From JAAYBR01 sp033813475 (lineage in GTDB: Bacteria > Hydrogenedentota > Hydrogenedentia > Hydrogenedentales > CAITNO01): 13,912 bases of DNA. Location: the NCBI GenBank assembly GCA_033813475.1, contig JAPXRP010000108.1:1-13912 (forward strand), in the 5' to 3' direction. Positions within the stretch are counted from its first letter, which is position 1; every line of letters starts with the position of its first letter. The notes beneath the pieces were generated by a model that had not been told where the DNA came from, searched no databases, and saw only the letters and a list, made by a program, of their open reading frames with translations. Both the position numbers and the translations under genes were made by a program. Shown one piece after another: positions 1 to 5,891 of this stretch.

Positions 1-151
1 GTATGATACCACACGCCCGCGGGCCCGGGGCGCGGCGGAAACTTGACATGCCCGGTCCCGCTGGCCCACGCTTCCCGCGTGGACGGCGTCCCCCGGGCGG
101 CCGGTCCGCGCGTTGTTCCGGAGGAAAGAACGGCAGACAGGAGACGGTGTG

Positions 152-1081
152 ATGCGGCTGGATTGGAGGCGTCTGGCGGCGGCCCTGCCGCCGGTGGTCT
201 GCGCGGCCCTTGCGGCGGCCCAGCCCTCCGAGGGGGCGGCGGCGCCGCCCAAACCGGAAATGGCCCTTCCCGCCTCCGGCGCGCCGGTGCCGGAGGTCAC
301 GGCCCTGCGCAACGAGGTGGCCGACCTGCGCGACGACATCCGGCTGCTCCAGCAGACCCTGGACGTGCTGGTGAACCAGATGATGGCGGACCTGCGCGCC
401 CAGAACGAGCTGCTGCGCGACGAGGTGGCCCGCCTGCGCGCCCAGCGCGCGGCCCTCGGCCTGCCCGAGCCCGCCTTCATCCCCAGGCCCGGCGCGGAGG
501 AGCTGGAGGAGATGCTCCTGGAGGCGCCCGCCCCGCCGCCGCCCGCGCCGTTTGAGTTCTCCGTCGTGCGCGAATGGGGCCGCGACCCCGAGACGGCCGC
601 CGAGATCGGCGGAAACGCCGCCACCCTCAAGGGCATGATCGGCGCGGTGCCCCCGGGAAGCCTCCGCGAGGACGTGGAGGCCCTGGGCCGCGACCTCCGC
701 GCGGAGTTCGCCGCCTACGACAACATCAACATCGAGGTCTTTGACGACGAGGGGGCGGCGCGCGCCTTCGCCGAGGAGGAAAGGGGAGGCGCCGCCCACC
801 GGGTGCTCTCCGTCAGCCGCCACCGGGCCTCCGGCCGCGACACCATCCTCTACATCCAGAACGGAAAGGCCGAAGCCGTCGCTTTTGACGGGGCCGACCC
901 GCCGCCTCCCGGCACGGTGGAGGCGGAGGACGCCCCGGAGACTGCGGACATCCCGCCGCGGGAGCCGCCGCCCCCGCTGGTCCCAAGCGCCTCCGCGGAG
1001 GAGGCCTCCCCGGCGCCCGCGGACGATGCGGAAGAGGACGGGTCCAACCCAAAGTCCGTCATGGGGCGCAAAAAGCGCTGA
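152..1081 (+). CDS. Exported coiled-coil protein of unknown function
   Basis: I do not recognise the family. The ATG at 152 is chosen because AGGAGA (139-144) lies at good spacing; an in-frame TTG at 113 would add 13 charged residues ahead of the signal peptide. The 309-residue product opens with an Arg-bearing n-region and a hydrophobic Ala/Val/Leu stretch (about 9-23), so it is probably exported by Sec. Residues 47-104 are a heptad-rich coiled coil, likely for oligomerisation. A Pro-rich linker (126-133) leads to a compact region at about 135-245 that looks like a folded domain, with EWGRDPETAAEIGG at 141-154 and the acidic stretch YDNINIEVFDD at 189-199. The tail (250-309) is Pro/Ala/Glu-rich and ends in RKKR. 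It is monocistronic as far as the window shows. A structural periplasmic or envelope role is only an inference. Confidence 0.75.
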   Translation: MRLDWRRLAAALPPVVCAALAAAQPSEGAAAPPKPEMALPASGAPVPEVTALRNEVADLRDDIRLLQQTLDVLVNQMMADLRAQNELLRDEVARLRAQRAALGLPEPAFIPRPGAEELEEMLLEAPAPPPPAPFEFSVVREWGRDPETAAEIGGNAATLKGMIGAVPPGSLREDVEALGRDLRAEFAAYDNINIEVFDDEGAARAFAEEERGGAAHRVLSVSRHRASGRDTILYIQNGKAEAVAFDGADPPPPGTVEAEDAPETADIPPREPPPPLVPSASAEEASPAPADDAEEDGSNPKSVMGRKKR

Positions 1082-1152
1082 GAAAGGCCGCTTCCCTGCC
1101 CCGGGGCCTTCCGGGCGCGGCGCCCCCCCCTGAATCCCGGGCCGTCTTTCCC

Positions 1153-1181
1153 TTGACAAGCACCGGCAATAGTGGTAAGGT
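1153..1181 (+). promoter_or_regulatory. Sigma-70-type promoter of the 1272 gene
   Basis: TTGACA (1153-1158) is a perfect -35 box, followed by a 17-bp spacer and TAAGGT (1176-1181) as the -10 box. Transcription would start near 1188, giving a leader of about 84 nt. That leader can form two short hairpins: CCGGC/GCCGG at 1202-1216 and GACGC-TCCG-GCGTC at 1233-1246. The second ends just ahead of the AAGGAG ribosome-binding site (1257-1262). Confidence 0.7.
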
Positions 1182-1271
1182 CTATGTGTTTGGCTTTTGG
1201 GCCGGCACTTGCGCCGGTCTTGGGCTGTGAAAGACGCTCCGGCGTCGCAACCTGAAAAGGAGACTCCGCTC

Positions 1272-2291
1272 ATGTTTTCACGTAAAGGACTTGCGCTGGC
1301 GCTTTGCGTCGCCGCCATCGGCATGACCCCCTCCCTGGCTTTCGGTGTGGCCCCCCTGTGCGAGGGCATTGAGGCCTGCGCCCTGGAGTGGGCGACCCTT
1401 CCCGAAGGCGCCTGGTTCTACCAGACAGCGGTCTCCTTTGACGGGGTGGACGCCCTGCAGAGCAGCCCGACGGCGGATGACGAGCTTTCCGGGCTCGTCA
1501 CCGACATCACGGGGCCGGTCAAGGTCAGCTTCATGGCAAAGACCTCCACGGAGGAGGACGGCGACTATCTTGTCCTGCTGGTGGACGGCGAGATTCTTGG
1601 GGCTGTCAGCGGCGAGCAGGACTGGTTCCCCGTGGAGTTTGACCTGCCCGCGGGCACGTTCCAGGTCGGCATCGGCTACACCAAGAACGAGACCGGAAGC
1701 GCCGGGGACGACGCGGTGTGGGTGGATAACTTCGCGGTCTCGCCCACCGGCGGGATCGTGATCAACAACAACGCCGCCGCCACCGGCAGCTCGGACGTCA
1801 CCCTCGGCCTCAACTGGGCCAACGGCACCGCGCGGGTCACCCGGATGCGCTTCAGCAACGACGGCGCCACCTGGTCCCCCTGGGAGCCCCTGGCCGCCAC
1901 CAAGGCGTGGACCCTGGCCCCCGGCGACGGCTACAGGACCGTCCGGGTCCAGTTCCTCGACATTGCCGGCAATGCCTCGGACCGCTTTTTCGACTACATC
2001 AAGGTGGACACGACGGCGCCCACGGGCGGCATCGCGATCAACAACGGGTTCTGGCTGACGACCAGCCTCGATGTGACGCTGAACCTGAACTGGGACGACG
2101 GCGCGGGCGTCGGCGTTTCCCGGATGCGCTTCAGCAACGACGGCGCCACCTGGTCCGCCTGGGAACCCGTTGCGCCGACCAAGGCGTGGACCCTCCCCGG
2201 ATGGGGCGTCCCCACGGTGCGCGTGCAGTTCCTTGACCGCGTCGGCAACCGGTCCGACCGCCTCAGCGACTATATCACCGCGGCGGAGTAA
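1272..2291 (+). CDS. Secreted protein: lectin-like domain plus two Ig-like repeats
   Basis: The start at 1272 follows AAGGAG (1257-1262) and gives 339 residues with a clean signal peptide (1-24). The mature protein begins with a Cys pair in a CEGxxAC motif (30-36). Residues about 55-156 form a jelly-roll-like beta domain ending in the DAVWVDNF motif; similar WVD-type domains recur in secreted proteins of many phyla and often bind carbohydrate. Two Ig-like repeats follow (about 160-246 and 252-339), each with MRFSNDGATWS, a KAWTL turn and RVQFLD...GN. They share an exact 38-bp DNA repeat (1840-1877 and 2119-2156). There is no transmembrane segment or recognisable sorting tail. It is a paralogue of the protein at 9363-10643 but lacks that protein's N-terminal PEGA-like module. 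An extracellular binding role is inferred; no catalytic residues are visible. Confidence 0.8.
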   Translation: MFSRKGLALALCVAAIGMTPSLAFGVAPLCEGIEACALEWATLPEGAWFYQTAVSFDGVDALQSSPTADDELSGLVTDITGPVKVSFMAKTSTEEDGDYLVLLVDGEILGAVSGEQDWFPVEFDLPAGTFQVGIGYTKNETGSAGDDAVWVDNFAVSPTGGIVINNNAAATGSSDVTLGLNWANGTARVTRMRFSNDGATWSPWEPLAATKAWTLAPGDGYRTVRVQFLDIAGNASDRFFDYIKVDTTAPTGGIAINNGFWLTTSLDVTLNLNWDDGAGVGVSRMRFSNDGATWSAWEPVAPTKAWTLPGWGVPTVRVQFLDRVGNRSDRLSDYITAAE

Positions 2292-2312
2292 ACCCCGCGC
2301 CAGCCCGCCTTT

Positions 2313-2350
2313 GCCGCCCCGCCTCCCCTCCGGAGGCGGGGCGGCCTTTT
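2313..2350 (+). terminator. Rho-independent terminator of the 1272 gene
   Basis: A perfect 14-bp G+C-rich stem (2313-2326 with 2332-2345) carries a 5-nt loop and is followed by CTTTT (2346-2350). It begins 22 nt after the stop codon. The same stem core recurs downstream of the paralogous gene at 10663-10693. Confidence 0.88.
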
Positions 2351-2365
2351 CCCGCGCGGGAAAAG

Positions 2366-2395
2366 TTGACAGCCCTTCCGGACGCCATGTATCTT
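2366..2395 (+). promoter_or_regulatory. Promoter of tRNA-Leu
   Basis: A perfect TTGACA (2366-2371), an 18-bp spacer and TATCTT (2390-2395) sit about 46 bp upstream of the mature tRNA 5' end. The placement right after the preceding terminator supports an independent transcription unit with a 5' leader of roughly 39 nt for RNase P to remove. Confidence 0.7.
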
Positions 2396-2440
2396 AGCCG
2401 ACGGCCGCAGGCCCCCTCCGGGCCGCTTCCCCCTTTCCGT

Positions 2441-2527
2441 GCCGGGATGGCGAAATTGGCAGACGCAGTGGACTCAAAATCCACCGGTAGTGATACCGTG
2501 GGGGTTCGACTCCCCCTCCCGGCACCA
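2441..2527 (+). tRNA. tRNA-Leu, anticodon CAA
   Basis: The gene folds as a class II tRNA. The 7-bp acceptor stem GCCGGGA/TCCCGGC (2441-2447 with 2517-2523) pairs perfectly and is followed by discriminator A and an encoded CCA (2525-2527). The anticodon stem GTGGA/TCCAC (2468-2472, 2480-2484) encloses the 7-nt loop with CAA at 2475-2477, which reads UUG codons. A long variable arm (GGTA/TACC) and a T-arm with a GGTTCGACTCC core complete it. Long variable arms are typical of Leu, Ser and bacterial Tyr tRNAs; the anticodon decides Leu. Confidence 0.96.
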
Positions 2528-2538
2528 TTCCCTTTCCA

Positions 2539-2555
2539 GATGGCCGGCCGTCTTT
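2539..2555 (+). terminator. Possible weak terminator after tRNA-Leu
   Basis: A 5-bp stem GATGG/CCGTC (one T-G pair) around a CCGG loop is followed by TTT, 11 nt after the tRNA end. The stem is short and the T-run is only three bases, so termination may be partial. The convergent SDR gene ends at 2568. Confidence 0.35.
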
Positions 2556-2567
2556 CCGCGGCAGTCC

Positions 2568-3446
2568 TCAGACGGCCTCTTCCCGGAAATCCCAAATGGA
2601 CGCCTCCAGGGGGTGGTGGGGCGTCCACCCCAGGGTCCGGCGGGCTTTCTCGATGCAGACCTCCCAGACCACCTCGTCGTCGGGGTCGGGCATGCCGCTG
2701 AAGACGATTTCGGACCGGCCGCCGAAGACGGCGCGGCAGCGTCCGGCGAGTTCCCGGTTGGACACGGGAATGCCGGACGCGATATTGAACAGACCCCCGG
2801 CGCGGGCGGACAGGGCCCGGACCGCGGCGGCGGCGATGTCGCGGGCGTCCACATAGTCCTGGCGGCGGGTGCCCCGTCCGTTGAGGGTCAGCGGGGCGCC
2901 CTGGGCGGCGGCGCGGACGAAGCGGGAGAAGATGGTGTCGCGCCGGAGCCCCGGCCCCACGGGGGAGGTGATCCGGAAGACGGTGCCCGTCAGGCCGTTC
3001 CCGGCGTCCAGGACGGCCCCCTCGCTGTTGTGTTTGGACCGGGCGTAGGCGGTGTCGGGGGCCGCGGGGTGGGCCTCCGTGACGGGCCGCTCCAACGGGG
3101 GACGGAGCAGGCTCATGCTGGAGAGGAAGAGCACCTGCCCAATGCCGCACTCCCGCGCCAATTTCACCAGCCCGCGCGTGGCGGCGGTGTTTACGGCCGC
3201 AATCTCCCCGTCCGGCGCGGGGGGCAGGGCCGCCGCGCAGTGGACCACGGCGGCGCAGCCGGAGAGGGCCGGCCGCAGCGTATCCGCAAAGGCTTCTCGC
3301 AGGTCGGCGCGCACCGGCAGAACGTCCGGGGGGAATCCGGTCAACGGGGAGCGGGACGCGGCAATGACCGTCGTCCCGGCGGCGTGCAGGGCGCGGACCA
3401 CGGCCCCGCCGACATGGCCGGACGCGCCGGTGACAAGCACCCTCAC
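2568..3446 (-). CDS. NAD(P)-dependent epimerase/dehydratase (extended SDR)
   Basis: The 292-residue protein has the extended short-chain dehydrogenase layout. It shows an N-terminal Rossmann fold with GASGHVG (7-13) for NAD(P), a probable catalytic Ser at 110 in FLSSMS, and YARSK (134-138), which supplies the catalytic Tyr and Lys. Family members usually oxidise, epimerise or dehydrate nucleotide-linked sugars, though some act on other substrates; the exact reaction cannot be read from the sequence. The start is GTG at 3446, whose GTGA overlaps the stop codon of the ATP-grasp gene by 4 bases, so translation is probably coupled. It is the last gene of the three-gene operon and converges on tRNA-Leu. 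By context it may prepare or modify the sugar used by the glycosyltransferase. The family call is strong; the role is an inference. Confidence 0.9.
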   Translation of the reverse strand: MRVLVTGASGHVGGAVVRALHAAGTTVIAASRSPLTGFPPDVLPVRADLREAFADTLRPALSGCAAVVHCAAALPPAPDGEIAAVNTAATRGLVKLARECGIGQVLFLSSMSLLRPPLERPVTEAHPAAPDTAYARSKHNSEGAVLDAGNGLTGTVFRITSPVGPGLRRDTIFSRFVRAAAQGAPLTLNGRGTRRQDYVDARDIAAAAVRALSARAGGLFNIASGIPVSNRELAGRCRAVFGGRSEIVFSGMPDPDDEVVWEVCIEKARRTLGWTPHHPLEASIWDFREEAV

Positions 3447-4510
3447 CGGGCGGGCCCGAAGGGCTCGGCGGACGCGCCGGGTCCGTCGTATCCGGCGGTG
3501 GTGCCGCGGCCGCGCACATGCGCCAAAGCGGCAGAGGGCACGTACAGCTCATTCCAGTAGCGCAGTGCGGTGCCCTCCGTCACGCGCGGCAGGGCCACGT
3601 CCCCGCCGAGCAGGTAATGGCGCAGGAAGGCGTCGGCCTCGTTGAAGCCGAAGGCGGCGCGCAGGGGCGTGGTGCCGGAGAAGCGCGCGTTGATCTCGAA
3701 GCAGACCGGGCCCCGCTCCGTGAGGCGGAGCTGGATGTTGCACGGGCCGGCGGGCCGGAGCGCGGCGGTGATCGCCTCGGCGGCGCGGCGCACCGCCGGG
3801 TGGTCGTCCACCCACGCGCGGTAGGTGGTGCCCGCCAGCAGCTCGCGCCGCATCACAATGGTCCCCGCAAGCGCGCCGTCCCGCTTGCAGAAGCAGCCGA
3901 CGGTGTACTCCGCGTCGTCGGGGCGCAGGTACTCCTGGAGCAGGTAGCCCGGCTTGCGGCAGGCGTAGGCGAGGTCGTCGGCGTCGCGCACCAGAAACAG
4001 CCCCCGCGCGCCGCCGCCCCGGCGCGGCTTGGCCACCAGGGGCCAGCCCGCCGTTTCGGCGAGCCGCCGGGCGGCCTCCGCGTCCTCCGAGGGCGCGTGG
4101 CGGGGCGCGCCGAAGCCGTGCTCCGCCAGCCACCGGCAGGTGAGCAGCTTGTCCTCGCCGATCTCATGGACCGCCGGCGTGTTCACGGGGCAGAGCGCGC
4201 CGGTCGCCGCCTCCACTTCGGCGCGGCGCGCCACGAGGAAGTCAATGATGGGCTCGCAGCCGGACATCAGGACGCGCACCCCCGCGGCGCGGCAGACCCG
4301 CGCGAGTTCGGGGAGAAAGGCCGGGTCGGAGGCCCAGGGGAGCACATGCCCCTCGTCCACGGTGTAGAGGCCGGCCTGGTCGGCGCTGACGTCCGTGCCG
4401 AGAATGCGCAGGGGCAGGGCCGACCGGCGCAGGGCCTTGAGGATGCCCTGGCTCACGTTGCCGCCGACGGCCAGCACGGCCACCGGAATCCGGTCCGTGT
4501 CGGCGCTCAT
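3443..4510 (-). CDS. ATP-grasp ligase of unknown substrate
   Basis: The 355-residue protein has a Rossmann-like preATP-grasp domain (about 8-110, beginning VAVLAVGGNVSQGI) and an ATP-grasp domain (about 115-310). Visible ATP-binding features are Lys161 in VAKPRRGGGARG, Glu193 in LLQEYL, and the metal-binding set in NIQ (259-261) and FEINARFSGTTP (271-282; Glu272 and Asn274). ATP-grasp enzymes activate a carboxylate as acyl phosphate and join it to an amine or thiol; this layout resembles carbamoyl-phosphate-synthase-like amino acid ligases. ATG at 4510 is preceded by GGAGGA inside the upstream gene and overlaps its stop by 4 bases (ATGA). Within this operon it may attach an amino acid or similar acid to an aminosugar. 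The substrate is unknown. Confidence 0.88.
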   Translation of the reverse strand: MSADTDRIPVAVLAVGGNVSQGILKALRRSALPLRILGTDVSADQAGLYTVDEGHVLPWASDPAFLPELARVCRAAGVRVLMSGCEPIIDFLVARRAEVEAATGALCPVNTPAVHEIGEDKLLTCRWLAEHGFGAPRHAPSEDAEAARRLAETAGWPLVAKPRRGGGARGLFLVRDADDLAYACRKPGYLLQEYLRPDDAEYTVGCFCKRDGALAGTIVMRRELLAGTTYRAWVDDHPAVRRAAEAITAALRPAGPCNIQLRLTERGPVCFEINARFSGTTPLRAAFGFNEADAFLRHYLLGGDVALPRVTEGTALRYWNELYVPSAALAHVRGRGTTAGYDGPGASAEPFGPAR

Positions 4511-5436
4511 TCCTCCTCCCCGCGGATGATGAAATAGGGTTTTTTCTGCGTCTCGGCGTAGATGCGGCCGACGTATTCGCAGAGGGTGCCCAGGGAGAGG
4601 AGCTGGACGCCGCACAGCAGGAAGAACAGGGCGATGACACTTTCGGCGCCGAGCTGGTTTCCGTAGACGACGCGGAAGTAGAGCACGCGCACGAACATGA
4701 AGAAGCCGCCGAGGGCCAGCAGGATGCCGAGCAGGCCGATCATGCGCAGGGGGCGCACGGAGATGTTGGTGATGAGGTCCACGGCCGTCCGCACGAGGTC
4801 CGCCAGCTCGTATTTGCTGCGGCCCGATTTGCGCTCCGCGTGGCGCACGGGGATTTCGGCGATGTTCGTCGTGACCGCCGTCATGTCCACGGGCAGGTAG
4901 CGGCACCGGTGGTCAAAACGGAGCATGTGCTCCACCACCTCGCGGCGGAATCCCTTGAGCGGGCACCCGTAGTCCGTGAGGGGCACGCCCGTCTCGTAGG
5001 CGATGTACCGGTTCAGCGCCTGGGAGAACAGGCGGCGGAAGAAGGGGTCCTGCCGCCCCGTGCGGCGGCCGCTGACGCAGTCGGCGCCCGCCTCCAACTG
5101 CTCCAGCACCAGGGGAATGTCCTCGGGGTACACCTGGAGGTCCGCGTCGAGCATGACCAGCAGGCGGCCCCGGGCCAGGGAGAAGCCCGCATAGAGCGCG
5201 GGGCTCTGGCCGAAATTGCGCATGAGCGACGCCACGCGGACGCGCGGGTCGCCGCGGCGCAGCTCCCGCAGCAGCGCCAGGCTGCCGTCGCGGCTGCCGT
5301 CGTTCACGAACACCAGCTCATAAGGGCGGCCCAGTCCGCCCATCACCGCCGTCAGGCGGTCATGCAGCTCCCGCAGCGAGTGCTCCTCGTTGTAGACGGG
5401 AACCACCACGGAAATCTCGGGGGCCGGCGTGTCCAT
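4507..5436 (-). CDS. ArnC/GtrB-like polyprenyl-phosphate glycosyltransferase (GT2)
   Basis: This 309-residue membrane-anchored family 2 glycosyltransferase has a GT-A domain with the start motif VSVVVPVYNEE-like sequence (9-18), VNDGSRDGS (44-52) and the metal-binding DAD (97-99) in DADLQVYPED. Further marks are DYGCPLKGFRR (155-165) and the PLRMIGLLG motif (229-237), followed by two transmembrane helices (about 231-254 and 265-288) and LCEYVGRIY near the C-terminus. These match the ArnC/GtrB/DPM1 group, which transfers a sugar from a nucleotide donor to undecaprenyl phosphate on the cytoplasmic face. The start at 5436 is chosen for AGGAGAAGGT just upstream; an in-frame extension to 5508 crosses the promoter. 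It is first in the operon. The donor sugar is not predictable. Confidence 0.9.
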   Translation of the reverse strand: MDTPAPEISVVVPVYNEEHSLRELHDRLTAVMGGLGRPYELVFVNDGSRDGSLALLRELRRGDPRVRVASLMRNFGQSPALYAGFSLARGRLLVMLDADLQVYPEDIPLVLEQLEAGADCVSGRRTGRQDPFFRRLFSQALNRYIAYETGVPLTDYGCPLKGFRREVVEHMLRFDHRCRYLPVDMTAVTTNIAEIPVRHAERKSGRSKYELADLVRTAVDLITNISVRPLRMIGLLGILLALGGFFMFVRVLYFRVVYGNQLGAESVIALFFLLCGVQLLSLGTLCEYVGRIYAETQKKPYFIIRGEEE

Positions 5437-5462
5437 ACCTTCTCCTGCGCGTGTTGCGCCAC

Positions 5463-5491
5463 AGTATAAGCCAGCCGTGCCGGGCGTGCAA
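5463..5491 (-). promoter_or_regulatory. Promoter of the glycosyltransferase operon
   Basis: Read on the minus strand, TTGCAC (5491-5486), a 17-bp spacer and TATACT (5468-5463) form a near-consensus sigma-70 promoter. Transcription would start near 5456, about 20 nt before the GT2 start codon, leaving room only for the ribosome-binding site. Confidence 0.8.
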
Positions 5492-5566
5492 CCGCAGGGC
5501 AATCGCACTGAAATCCGCGGACACCTTCTGGATGGAGTGCGGTCATTGCCCTTTGTCCGACCTCTT

Positions 5567-5670
5567 CAACGCTGAAAGCGTTGCCGAATATGGCCCAGGG
5601 CAGGCCGCCGCCCGAAGGGCCAGGCCTGCCCTGGGTTGCCGGGACAGAAGGAATCATGCCCCAACGGGGC
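5567..5670. repeat. Cluster of small palindromes with trinucleotide loops
   Basis: Three hairpin units lie close together. CAACGCT-GAA-AGCGTTG occupies 5567-5583. A 13-bp stem (5594-5606 with 5623-5635, CCCAGGGCAGGCC and complement) encloses an inner GCCC-GAA-GGGC hairpin at 5610-5620. GCCCC-AAC-GGGGC occupies 5658-5670. No long open frame with normal protein features covers the region. From memory, degenerate sequences of this type recur between genes in Planctomycetota and Verrucomicrobiota; that recollection is unverified. The rest of the spacer (5671-5830) holds one bulged hairpin at 5715-5749 and nothing else I can name. Confidence 0.6.
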
Positions 5671-5835
5671 AGCCGAAATTTTGGCGGGGAGTGCCGCGCC
5701 GGCCTTGGGGAAACGCGCGGGCACCGCCGTCTTTCGTGTGCCCCCGCGCGGGCAAGCCCACGCGAAGAAAGGCTGCAGCAAGCTGCCGCACTCCAAGGCG
5801 CTGCGCGCTGTGCGGACCCGGGGGCTGTGGCAATG

Positions 5836-5862
5836 GGCGGCGGCCCGGAGTGGGCCGCCGCC
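5836..5862 (-). terminator. Hairpin terminator of the GH106 gene
   Basis: A perfect 11-bp stem (5836-5846 with 5852-5862) with a 5-nt loop lies 29 bp beyond the GH106 stop codon, in the position expected of a terminator. On the minus strand no T-run follows; the T-rich stretch is on the other side, so the hairpin may instead protect the mRNA 3' end or work through Rho. Confidence 0.5.
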
Positions 5863-5891
5863 GTGTTTCCGTTTCGCCTTCCCTTTCCGCC

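Noticed and set aside
43..48. TTGACA as the -35 box of the 152 gene
   Set aside because: No A+T-rich -10 hexamer occurs 16-19 bp downstream. A TATGAT at 2-7 could be the real -10 box, but its -35 would lie outside the window, so no promoter was called.
1188..1262. c-di-GMP or other known riboswitch in the leader of the 1272 gene
   Set aside because: The conserved bases of the known classes I can recall are not present; only simple hairpins are seen.
2275..3552. 425-residue minus-strand frame across tRNA-Leu and the SDR gene
   Set aside because: Part of it is simply the reverse translation of tRNA-Leu, a known source of false proteins, and the rest is an out-of-frame shadow of the SDR gene.
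2439..3560. 373-residue plus-strand frame starting at tRNA-Leu
   Set aside because: It begins inside the tRNA promoter-side sequence and is antisense to the SDR gene, which has intact cofactor and catalytic motifs.
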